The position numbers and the translations under genes were made by a program. The notes under the pieces are model-generated. The model had not been told where the DNA came from and did no database searches. It saw only the letters and a list, made by a program, of their open reading frames with translations. Shown here piece after piece: positions 1 through 11,900 of a stretch of 64,000 nt of DNA. Every line of letters starts with the position of its first letter. Positions within the stretch are counted from its first letter, which is position 1. The DNA is from Megaustenia siamemsis (taxonomy: Eukaryota > Mollusca > Gastropoda > Stylommatophora > Ariophantidae), in contig JAVIAB010000160.1 in assembly GCA_032433765.1 (NCBI GenBank), positions 31,106,121-31,170,120 on the forward strand, given 5' to 3'.

Positions 1-195
1 TAGTGACCATAAATTTTACAGACCTTTGGCACATGATTTTTGGGGTAATGTGGTCGGTATTACGCCCATGCCGCTTCACTTTCCCAGAAAAAAATCCGGT
101 ACCCATTACAGGCTGGGTGAACTGAAGCTTTCGGTTGGAATCGAACCCCACCTCTTGTCCTTTGTAGTCCAGTTCACTAACCACTAAGCTATAAA
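1..195 (-). repeat. SINE1 copy, cut by the window edge
   Basis: Reverse-complement copy of the commonest short repeat in the window (SINE1, described at 1421). The tRNA-like head lies at the right, around 130-190, and the 3' half is lost at base 1. Confidence 0.85.
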
Positions 196-546
196 ATACG
201 CAGTGCTGAAATTTAATGGTTAGACTGAGGGATGCAGTTATCATAGCTTGCTATAAACTATGGCACAACACAGCTTACACTAAACACTCTTTAGTGATGA
301 ATGATAAGAAGCAATCATCAGGAAAACAGAAACAAATTTAAAAGATTATATGGGGGAATGGGTGGTCTAGAGGTAAGACATAGGCCCTAGGTTCAAACCC
401 CACCACAAGCAGTGAGAATTTTTCACTTTGAATATTTGGTTTATTCGTGGCTTTACTCTCCTCCAGTCTCTGGGTTATGAGATCCAATGTCTCTTGGATA
501 ACAGAGAAGAACAGGAAGACTTTTGTACACACATGCATCTTAATTA

Positions 547-945
547 TATTTGATATACATATCTGTATGATATGTATGATCTAATTCATAATCTCATCTT
601 CAGCTTTAAAAATCTATATTTTTATTTTTTTTTAAATGTAAAGTACCTCCATCACGCCAAATGGCATATAGGGATTGTGGTGTTAGTGACCACAAATTTT
701 ACAGACCTTTACAGCACATGATTTTTGGGGTAATGTGGTTGGTATTACACCCGTGCCACTTTACTTTCCCAGAAAAAAATCCGGTACCCATTAAAGGCTG
801 GGTGAACCGAAAGCCGTCGGTTGGGATCGAACCCTACCTCTTGTCTTTTGTAGTCCAGTTCACTAACCACTGAGCTATTGCGGCTCCCTTATATTTTTAT
901 AGGAAATACAATATTATTTTCCACTACAATTAATCAGGGTAATTA
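547..945 (+). repeat. Short repeat inserted in SINE2, itself split by SINE1
   Basis: Flanked by near-identical 16-base direct repeats, acatgcatYttaatta, at 531-546 and 946-961 (one mismatch), which look like a target-site duplication. After removing the SINE1 at 626-889 about 135 bp remain. The same sequence recurs at 2985-3325, also hit by a SINE1 but at a different base. Confidence 0.65.
626..889 (-). repeat. SINE1 copy with target-site duplication
   Basis: Full-length reverse copy flanked by the 11-base direct repeat tatatttttat at 615-625 and 890-900. The T-rich 3' end appears as a run of A at 631-636 on the plus strand. It is the innermost layer of a three-layer nest. Confidence 0.9.
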
Positions 946-1420
946 ACATGCATGTTAATTAACCTTTTGCAGTTAAAGTCTAAAAAAGTAGGCCAAAAAT
1001 GGCCGCTGCCTGGGCATAAAATGTTGAGAAAATGTACCCATGCCAAAAACGGATGTGCTGGGGCATAAAGTGCAGATAGCCCGGCTTTGCTGTAATCAAG
1101 CAACACAACACATAAAAGTCATGGGTGAAAGCTAGGACGAAGACAATATAATGATGTGATAAATAATAGATAAAATTATTACCATTTTTGTCAGTATTGC
1201 CAGAAGTTGACCATGTGTCAATTTTCTTTTTGTTGTAATTCTCTTTCTCTTTCTTTTGAACATAAACCTGTCAAAATGACACACTGAGAATTAATAAAAT
1301 ATGCCATAATTGGAAGATTTTTAAAAATTTTAATTTGATTCAAAATGTCCATTGTTGTAAAAAATTGTGCATACGAAATCATGATGATGGACAATTTGTA
1401 CATTGTACATCTGTAACACA

Positions 1421-1679
1421 GGGAGCCGCGATAGCTCAGTGGTTAGTGAACTGGACTACAAAGAACAAGAGGTAGGGTTTGATCCCAACCGTCAGCTTCC
1501 GGGTTCACCCAACCTTTAATGGGTACCGGATTTTTTTCTGGGAAAGTAAAGCGGCACAGGCGTAATACCGACCACATTACCCTAAAAATCATCTGAAGGT
1601 CTGTAAAATTTATGGTCACTAACAGCATATTCCCTATACACCACTTGGCGTGACGGGGGTACTTTACTTTTTTACTTTT
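1421..1679 (+). repeat. SINE1, full-length reference copy
   Basis: A tRNA-derived SINE of about 255 bp. The head contains TAGCTCAGTGGTTAGTG (A-box region) and GGTTTGATCCC (B-box; GGTTCGATCCC in sister copies). A unique body follows, with T7 then CTGGGAAAGTAAAG, then CACCATATTCCCTATA, and the 3' end is GGCGTGACGGGGGTAC followed by a T-rich run. It is flanked by the 13-base direct repeat acatctgtaacac at 1407-1419 and 1680-1692. The end in T rather than A is consistent across the copies in the window. Confidence 0.92.
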
Positions 1680-1830
1680 ACATCTGTAACACTCTGAAAT
1701 AAGTAGGGCAGGGCTAGATCAAAATTTAGATGATGTTCATCCATCTACAGCCGGTGCAAGTGCCAGATCTTCAAGTATTTGTGTTGCTTAGTATAAAGAG
1801 AACCACACAGAGAGTCGACAATGAGTAGTG

Positions 1831-2160
1831 GGCCTCAGTAGTCTAATTGGGAAAACCACCATACCAGGCTATTGACATTCTGACAACCCATGTTCGATTC
1901 CCGCTGGAAGCAGTGTGAATTCTACTAGTCGTTAGAAAAAAAATAACCCCGCGGTCAACCCAGCCACTGGCAGAAATGGGTACCAGGGTAGTACTCTGGG
2001 AAGGTGAGAAATGCTGTCTCGCATTGTGAGTTTCAATGCTTGAAGTGACACTATCCAGAAGTCTCTAAACACTTTTGGTTAGGTGGCCGAGCATATATGG
2101 GTGAAAACTAAGAGGTTGATTCAAGTCTCGTACTTTACCTTTACACAGAAATTTGTGAAC
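1831..2160 (+). repeat. SINE3, second tRNA-like SINE family
   Basis: About 325 bp starting with a tRNA-like head (GCCTCAGTAGTCTAATTGG, then GTTCGATTCCCGC as B box). The body contains GAAATGGGTACCAG and the copy ends near a second tRNA-like motif, GGTGGCCGAGC. The reverse copy at 28205-28530 has a clean target-site duplication and fixes the family boundaries. Confidence 0.75.
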
Positions 2161-2868
2161 CAGCATAATTTTATTTCTCAGCCGTTTTATGCTGTGGGAT
2201 TTGTTGTGGAAGGGATCTGAGCACTTATGAACAGTTGTTCGCTGTTCAATGAAGATAATTTGGCGACTAACAACTAACATTAGTGGAATAATTTTTTTCA
2301 TGAACAAGGAATTTTTTTAAAAGTTGCAAGTCAGTTGGCAATTATAAAAAATGGGGTCATATGCTACATGGCTATTATAAAAGGGGTCGCAGGTTTATTA
2401 TTTTTTTTCATTCGTGAGATACGATCCTATAATATGAAAAAAAAATTCACCATATTTCAGCAAATTAGGCTCCTCTACCATGTTGTGGTGGTGACATGTC
2501 AGAGAAACAAATATGTAAACTGGTAAAGTTTTAATGCATAAAACCTAATATTGTAGTAGAACATCTATTGAGTTATAATGTTGCATGGTGTCAGATCTGA
2601 TCAGTCATTGATGCGGCTGTCAGAGCTGGTTCATGCAATGACCTTCTTCCATAATAGCAAAATGGCATTTAAAACATTTTTTTAAATTAGTGAAAACATG
2701 AATTTAAGCACACATGACACATGCGCACACATACATCACAATCGTTAGTCTGAGAACCATGGTTCTAACTACACATAGTACAGACTAACGGAATAACTAA
2801 GGATAACACCTACTTCTAAAAAAAAAAATTCCATCAAGACTGAGAGTTCACAAAAATGTAAATTTTAC

Positions 2869-2943
2869 CTTAAAATGCTCGGACAAAATCCTCTGATGAC
2901 TGGGCAGGGTTATAAAGTCCCTAGGCTCTTGACTAAATACTAT
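2869..2943 (-). CDS. RTEL1: RTEL1 exon, most 3' in the window
   Basis: 25 codons in phase 0, between CTCAG and GTAAAA. It encodes [17 protein letters not shown] and continues to HFK, matching the human RTEL1 segment that begins IVFSVDP. It is the last exon seen. The upstream neighbour in the transcript should supply about 16 residues and is missing from my reading. Confidence 0.8.
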
Positions 2944-5900
2944 CTGAGAAAAAAAAAATCATTTTTTAACTTCATCTCTATAACAAATCAATAATTCATA
3001 ATCTCATCTTCAGTTTTAAAAATCTATATTTTTATAGGAAATACAATATTCTTGTGGGATAGCTCAGTGGATAGTGAACTGGACTACAAAAGATAAGAGG
3101 TAGGGTTCGATCCCAACCGACGGCTTCCAGTTCACCCTGCCTTTAGTGGGTACTGGATTTTTTTACTGGGAAAGTAAAGCGGCACGGGCGTAATACTGAC
3201 CACATTACCCCAAAAATCATGTGCCGAAGGTCTGTAAAATTTATGGTTACTAACACCATATTCCCTACACGCCACTTGGCATGATGGAGGTACTTACTTT
3301 ACAATATTCTTGTCCACTACAAACAGTTTTATAAAGTTTATTTTCTTTGAAAGATGAAAATCTTTTTTTCATGTGCATATACAAATTTAATATAGTATTT
3401 TAAATATGACTATGAGTCTTGAATGTTCAAGACTAACATAGAGAAAAGAGAAATTACCATGCAACCAACAATCTCATCTACCAATAGGAAGAGAAGATGG
3501 ACAAATGTCAGACATGTGTTAAAAGACAACTAGAGAATTCCAAAACAGGGTCTTCTATGGGAAACATCAGGATACAGTAAAAGTGGAAAGCCTAGAAAGA
3601 CACTAAAAATAGCACTTATAAGAGAAGTAAAGTTGTCATGCAGAGACTCATTAGATAAGATCAAATATCTCACCAAGAATAGAGAAGAAAGGCAAAAACA
3701 CTACAGACAGCACCTGAGCTAAAGCAGTCAATGACTCAAAGCTGACAGTTATCATCAGGATCAGCAACCAACAGATGATCAAGATCCTACTCCACCTTCC
3801 AGCAGTGGCTCCGGTAACAGACTAACTTGTTTGGCCAAGTGAGCGGCGATCACAAAGACAGGTAACTGCGTAACAAAAAAATTCTATACTGAAGTTGAAT
3901 GTGTTGTGTAAAAAGGCACAGGTGTCGCAGCTCCTATAAACTACATCTATTTATTATCATTTTAAAGGCAGACAACAGTGCAGTGGAATCATCAGATGAA
4001 TAAGAATTTGTTCCTCTGTTCAGTTAAAACTAATATTATAAAGCTTGATTGATTACCTAAGCCAGTTCAAACTTGTTTCCAACATGAACATCACTTTTTC
4101 CTATTTTTCAAGCTGAGAGCCATGTGCTTGTGTATCACTCGCCATACAGGCAAATATTCTCGGACTTCAGAGTTACTCTCATTTTTTTTTTTAAGAATTT
4201 TAACATTTTGGGTAGTTTTTTTCCTATTAATTTTGTCAGCACAGTGTCCATTTTTGACCTAATATTTTCAATTTCCAACTGTCAAGGGTCCTTTAACGTG
4301 TGCAGAATGTTGATGGGGCTTCCTGTTTTTCGCCGCTATCTAGACATTAGATCTCCCACCCAGAGACCAGGGAAGGGTAAAGTCAAGAAGAAACCATGGA
4401 TTCAATTATTTACTTTTAAGTTTTCCACCACACATGGTGGGAATCAAACCCGGAACATTCTTGTCTAGAGACCGCCTTACCTCTAAACCACCCTGACCTG
4501 AATAACTAGGTCAATTTTGTAAGAATTAAAAATTTATCAAAAATGGTCAATAACGAACATAAAAACAAGGAAACTGGCCATGTAAAACAACATAATGGCC
4601 TAAAAAAGATAATTATGGAGGGCATAGTTCCAGGTAAATGAGGGAGAGGAAGACCTAAAGAAGGTGGATGCAAGACATCAAAGACAAGCGGGACTGACTG
4701 AAGCAGATGCAGGACATCTCACGCAAACAGAAAACTTTAGTACAGCTATAATGAACAGAAGAGCAAAAGACCACAAATTATATCTCCCCTAGACGCTGAA
4801 AGGCAGATGTAAAAGGAAAGAAGAAGAAGAAGATAATGGGAGCCAGGTTCCAACAGGGAAAACTTAAATGATGATGATGAAGAGTGTGTATCCAATACTT
4901 CTAAAGATGTAACGTCAATAATGGGCACCAGTTAACCACTGCTATATTATGTGATCTAAATCTACTTGTGCTAGAAAGGTATTATCTATCTATCTATCTA
5001 CCTTTCGAGCCATAGCTGGCCCATAGGGCATAGATCCAGATACTCTTTCTCTTAAAGAAAATTTTTATTCTAGCAGTTTTCAATCCTTCTAAAGATATTT
5101 TATCAAATCTCGCCATTTGAAAGGTATTATAGTGATTATTATTTTTGTTAAGAGTATGTCTGCCCCTCAGATACATCTTTCACATTATTAAATTGAATTT
5201 GTTCTGTCCTAAATGTCAAATTATGACTGACACAATAGAATTTAAAAGAAAGCTACAGAAATTGCTTTTACATGTCAGCTCGGACAAATTCTCTTATCAC
5301 CTAACAGATCTTATACCACTACAATGTAACTGGATTACCAATAATGCATCGGTACAAACTTGTATTCCAAAGTGTAATATGCATGCACTTTACACAAGAT
5401 GGAGACAAACTGCACTGTTTTATTCTGACTGAACCCATTATAAATGCCGAACAGCTTAAGATGTAACAATCTCCTCGCCTTACACTTATGGTTATATACA
5501 CAGAGCCTTAGAGATGCTTGGCAAAACTAGCAGACAACTGGTGACTTTACAAGTTTATAAGGCATTATAATATTGATTTGATAATATGGAATATGTGCAA
5601 TGAACCTTGCTATAGGCAGCTGGATCAACAAACAATTAAATTGCTTATAAGACTCAGATTCACTAAAAGCCGGTTTCAACAGAGCCCTCATAAACGAGGA
5701 AAGGTTAAAAGTGAAACTGTTAAAGAACAATTTGAACAAATTTGGAATAAGTGAATCCAACAGAGAAAAGCTCAAAACTGGCACTGAAAAGAATTGCAGA
5801 AATTGATTTCAGAATCCTTTTTTTTTTTCTTATATATGCATTAGTCATGAGTTCAACACAGGGAAGGGTGTCAGGCTAAAAAGAGGCAAATCATGGGTGG

Positions 5901-8900
5901 GCCGAGCAGAAGATGTCTTCAAACAGGTCTGTGGGCTTACCAATATCAATGCTGGCAAAAAGTGGATACTGGTGCCTACATCATTCAGGGGGACATTCTC
6001 GTGTATTGTCACACTCGACAGGAAATGTAAGGAACAGGACTCAGTCGTGGTCAATGCGGAGGTCAACGGTTTCATCTGGGATAACACTAATGAGAAAGAT
6101 GCAGTTATCTTTACAGATGGATCTGTAATACGATACCATAGGAGTGCATGGGCATTTACAGCACACTCAGCAGGCAGAGTAGTCAAGGAAGACTGGTGCA
6201 TACGTTACGACCATAAGTAACATGACGATGGAGGTAATGGCAGTGGCCAAGGCATTCATCTGGTTAGAGTCATAAGACTACACCCACGCCCGTATACTGA
6301 GTGATTCAATGAGATTGATAAGAAAAGTGGAGGTGGGATCTGTGCGTATGCAATGAGTAGAGTCATTGCAAAAGTCAAAAATACATAAGGTCCCCTTTGT
6401 CTAAGTACCAGGACATGCGGGAGTACAGGGAAATGAAAGAGCAGACAGGTTGGCTAGCTGCGCTATTGTTGAGGACGGTCAACCAATGGATCAGGCAGAC
6501 ATTATCAATGCCCTCCCGGAAGTGGGAAAGACACAGGACTTCGACAACCATGAGAACACATCACTCCTTCGGATGAAAGAGATGGGAGTTAAGACACAGC
6601 CAGAAACGAGAAACTTAGTGGACTTAAGAAGACTAATCAACCAACACAGAACTGAAGTCATCAGTCACTGGACACTGCAAGACTTGCTGAGGAGGGGATC
6701 CGAGCACCTATGGACATGTTCAGAATGCAATGATGATGACCAGCTAATAACTCAATATGCATTAGTTACAGCATTTACTAAAATAGGTGATCGCTTGTGT
6801 AATAAATTGTTCTGTATGCTCACCTTCAAGCAATCAGCAAACTTTGACAAACCAGCTCCTTTTGTGTTTAATATTGAACTTCCACCTGAGGAATAGACAT
6901 TTCAAACAAATAAAATATGTAATACTATGGCGAGTCTTATAAACCTTATATTTATTATATCTGTCTATATTTATTATATCTGTCTATCTGTTTATATAAA
7001 TAACACAATTTGCATAAATACACACTTTCCTGCCAAAACTGCATTTAGCATTTTTAATTATTTATGAACATTGGAGTAATACTAATACAAAAGATTAATA
7101 AAATGTCATATTAATACACAAGACTAACAAAATTTAAGTCATGTCAATACCTACTTAAACCTCTTCATGCCTTCTGGACCATAAAGCCATCACTAGATCT
7201 CCATTGTTGTCTGCCTTGAGCCAATCTTTTAAGTCCACTCCATGTGAGCCCATTTTTCTTCAGTTCATTATTAACTATTAAAGGTCATGTCTCTTTTGGT
7301 CTTTCTCTTGTTCTTTTGTCATCTGGAGTCTAGCAAAGAGCCACTTTTAGTGCAGCTGTCTGGGACATTCTGTGAACATGTCCAGCCCCACCATCTTCTT
7401 TTTAGAATCTCTGTAGTGATGCCATTAGTGCAGGTTTCCTGGGCATCTTGTTGCAACTATTAACCCAACTACTGATTATATTCTCCACTCTACAAAGCTT
7501 GACATGTTCAATAGTTTTAAACCATACCTTTTAGAATGATTTACTACATATACTTTTATAATAAAAGGCTAATTATCATATTGTTCAGTTTTCTTTATTT
7601 TATTTTCAAAATCTTCTTTATTTGTGTACTTTCCCAGAAATATGTCTAATCAACAATATATTTACATCTCAAACTTGCTTAACTCTCTTTCTACTGAGTA
7701 AAAGCCTCATATATGAGATGTTAATTTGGAGGTACCAAATGAAATCATTAAATTTATTTTGTTTCTGTTCAGTTTATTTTGTTTCCTGTTAACATTATTT
7801 TGCATTTTTCTCCTTGAAGAGTTGTTTAATATTGACATATTTTAATAAGAGAAACAGAAGGTGGTTCTTTAAAATTAAAAACATAACAATGGTAACTAGC
7901 TCTTATTTCAAAGGCTGATAACTCCAACCACACCTTGAAAACAAATTGTTTCTTCTTATAGAAGAGATAGAGGTTTAAATATAGAACTTAGGAGTAACTC
8001 AGAATAATGTTTTAAAAATGTTACAATACCATCATTGCTGAGGAAAGTGCCCATTTTATCCAAAAAGTCCAATAAATCATTCTTTGTTGCCCAAGTGATG
8101 TTAACTTGAGCCAGGAAATCAAAAATGAAGCTGGAAGTAAAGTACATAATTAAAGTTACATCCTTCAAACTGGCAATAAATATACATGTTAGATAGGATC
8201 AATTTTTGAAGCACCAGCTTACAGCCAGAGCTACTGAGTTAAGTGCTCTGTGCACACACTGAGCTGTGTATTTCATCCAATTTGATCATGTTTCGATATT
8301 CCGACAGCTTACGATGAGTGATGATATCAAGTGACGGAGAACAGATGGCTGTGTTCACTTTCTAAGCGGTTTCGCCAAATGTCTTTAGGTGTGTGCTGAG
8401 ACTGCTATGATGGGGACTGCAGATACCTTTCTTTGTTTGGAATATGCGATATTAATTCGGATGATTCCACTGGCACGGGCGGTTGAGCAATTATGGATTT
8501 TAATTCGTTTGAAGTGATACCGGGGCCTTCTATAACCATAATTTTTTTAACCAGTTTCATAAGACTGGCCCAAAACAAAGAGGACAACAAAATTAATAAA
8601 ACAAGAATGTTGTTATTGTCAGCTGTTGATCAAAGCTCAGACAAGAAAAAACTGATTTTAAAATATTGTACAGCTGCTGGTGTTTCCAAAATGAATACAC
8701 CATTAACCCAGTCTGATAACAGACACTACACCTTTCCATGCTAATTAGAAGTACAAGCTGAATCACCAATCAAGGAGTAGGTTAAAAAAAAATTAATACA
8801 CAGAAAAACTTGACGTTGGGACTGGATGAACGGTGTAGAGTCCTTCAGTGGCCTCCTATTAGAGAGTATACAGAAATTGACAAGGGTAAAATTTTAATAT

Positions 8901-11900
8901 ACGTAACAGAATCTGAAGATGTGTACAAGATGGATAGAAAGGAATGAGAGAGAGAGAATGGATATATAACTAACAAATTATATCCTAAGAAAGCAAAGGT
9001 CGGGGTGTACAATTAAACAGAAGCCCATGCATGTTAGTCCAGGCAGGCAACCCCACCTAAAAGAAGAAAATCTGATACAAACTTGAGTAGGAAAGAGAGC
9101 AGTTCAGTGGTTAGTGAACTGGGCAGTTGAGGACAGGAGGTGAGGTTCAATCTCAATCAACAGCTACTAGGTTCTTTCTTTCTTTCTTCACTTCCCCATG
9201 TACCCATTCAGGTGTCGAAGGAGATACAAAGTTCTGGTTCTTGCCCATTTGGAGGCTTCAACCGATGCCAATTGTTGTAGCATTTCTTTGATATTGTCTG
9301 TCCATCTTACTCTGAGTCTGTCTCTTGCTCTTCTCCCTTCTTCATCCAAGTTTCACCCAGCCTTATATAGGTACCTGATTTTTAGGTGATGATAGGGCTG
9401 CATTAGTTTCTGGTTCTACTTCAAGATGGAGCATTGTCAGGAGAATTTCTGCCCTATGTGCTACCTTTTGCTCAAAAAGGACAATAGTTTAAATAGATAA
9501 GACTACCTGGTGTGGTACTGACTATAACCAAAATAAAATGTGCTGTTGGTCTTTGAAAAACATGACACTAACACCATATTCATAAGCCTTAAGGTGTAGA
9601 GAGACCCCTTTACTTTTTACTAAGTAGGAAAGGCTTGTTAATCTGATAAGACCTCTTTCCTAAGAGAGAAAATACTGACTACAAACAAATGTTGTCCTAC
9701 AGAAAGCAAGGAAAATGAAAGACCAGGGAAGCTGTATATGGATGGAGATGAATATCAGATCCACAGGATCACAAGGTCTAAAAAATAGCGCAATGCAATC
9801 TGCTAATAAGCTTATGAAAAAAAATGAAGAAATTGCAAAAGTATTTTCGTGTTACTCTGTGCATTTATAATATGTATTTCATATAAACCACCCGGAGGCA
9901 AGGCAATAGCAACATTGCTGGAAGCTGCCAGCGACTAATAGCTGAGGACTAGCACCAGGATCTGTGAACCAGAACCATCAAACCCTACACCACCTCCTTG
10001 CTGTGTCTTTAATCTGGCTAAGCGAATAGAGATCAAAGAAGGGCAACCCAGTACTCAAAAATGTCTTGCTGAAGTTGGATGTGCTGGGATGAAAAGCTCA
10101 CAAAAAACTATAAAACAACCCATCTACACCCACTTAATGTCCTTTTAAAGGCGGATGATGGAGAGGATTATCAATTCCTTTAGTAATGATCAGGAAAACA
10201 CCAGAAAGCAAAAGAGAATATAAACTGAGAATTGAGTTATTTACAGGTCATCATCATCATTGCACTTCGAACATGTCCATAGGTGCTCAGATTCCCTTCC
10301 TCTGCAGGTCCCACAGTGTCCAGCGACTGACAACTCCAGTTCTGTGTTGGGTGATAAGTCTTCTTATACGCCCACTAAGTTTCTCATTTCTGGCTGTGCC
10401 CATCTTAACTCCAATCTCTTTCAACTGAAGGAGTGACATGGACTCATGGTTGTCGAAGTCCTGTGACCTTCCCACATCTCAGAGGGCATTGATGATGTCC
10501 ACTCAATCAATTGGTTGACTGTCTTAAACGACTGCACAGCTAGCCAACCTGTCTGCTCTTTAATTTCCCCATACTTCCGCATGTCCAGGGACGTAGACAA
10601 AGGTGACACTATGTATTTTTGACTTCTGCAATGACTCAACCCATTGCCTGCATGCACAGCCTGCTTCCACTTTAATTATCGTGCTCATAAAATCACTCAG
10701 TATGCAGGTGCGGATGTAGTCTTGTGACTCTAACTAGATGAATGCCTGGGTCAACGACATAACCTCCGTTGTCATGCTATTCGTAGTCATATAAGGAATC
10801 TCCTGGAGTGATAGAGTAACAAATTAATTGTCAAATTGTACCAAAATTTCCAGAGTGGTCACTCCCTTCTGCCAGAATCTCCTAAGACTGCTGGATTACT
10901 TAAGTCAAATGGACTGATCCTCAAATGTATCTTACACAAAGGATTTACTTCCAGCAACAGAACCAAAAACCTTTCTTCCACCAAAACAAAGATGTCTGAG
11001 AAAGTGTTCTGAAGGTGCAAGAGATGAACACAACAAACTGGAAAGAACTCATTAAGAATTTATTAATCTGAAAATAAATTATAAAACTTATAATACACCC
11101 ATTATAAATTAGAATATAGTTTAAAAAACACACATTTATTTTTCCACTGAATCATAAAAGTCAAGTTTTTTTATGATTGAAAATAAATTCTTTAGTTTGG
11201 ACTGGTGTCATTGCATTTGGGGCATTCCCAAAACCGCTCTGTCACCTGTTCCAGCAACCATTGGAGTGTTCATCTACTGATTGTTCCTGTCCTGCATTGA
11301 TTGAAAGTTTTGTGTTCTTTGCCACTGAGAATACTTTTCCTGCTTTGAATTTTCGTGGCGTAGGGTTTCACCATTCTTTTGACTCTCAGCTTCCTTGTTC
11401 GCTATCCTGTGAGAGGTGTTTATTTTTAAAGCTCTTGCAATGTCATACATTCCCAATTTTAAGGTTTTTTGTGCAATAGCAAACCCTGCCAACCTGTCAG
11501 CTATCTCATTGCCACCAACTCTAATATATCCAAGTTAGGTTGTTGATATGAGACATGTCAAGTAGGTGCACCTACTCCCTGTGGAGTGTGCTCATCAATC
11601 CGGTGAAACATGCTTAATTAATTACTAACATGAATTAATGTGTTTCTTTGTATGCTGAATATGTATATACCCATCAACTTGAGCAATAACTTGTATAATA
11701 ACACTGTATGATGCATTGCAATATTATTTTCACCTTAAACAATGACATACAGATTTACCTCCCAGGCAAAGATTTCCCTTGTTCACAACTTGGAATATCA
11801 ATTTCATCCAGTCTTTCTTCCAAGTCAAGAAGTGTTTCTAAATGAAGAAAATTAATATTCTATCACCGTTAATATATACATATCATTATTTTTTCAGGCA

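Larger units (their letters stand above)
349..1160 (+). repeat. SINE2 (tRNA-derived, about 400 bp) carrying nested insertions
   Basis: The left part (349-546) starts with a tRNA-like head: GGTCTAGAGGTAAG resembles an A box and GGTTCAAACCC a B box. It continues with a body that recurs at 4085, 16745, 20511, 31410 and 42945. The body is interrupted by a 150-bp repeat (547-945) and resumes at about 946 with the characteristic segment AAAAAAGTAGGCCAAAAATG. The polymerase III box assignment comes from pattern only. Start and end are approximate. Confidence 0.7.

Noticed and set aside
1421..1510. tRNA gene in the SINE1 heads
   Set aside because: A- and B-box-like sequences are present, but the acceptor and anticodon arms do not fold into a complete tRNA and the same sequence is repeated many times with a non-tRNA body.
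6450..6896. 148-codon open frame as a host gene
   Set aside because: Its sequence is the C-terminal part of the LINE-E ORF2, with the RNase H motif just upstream.
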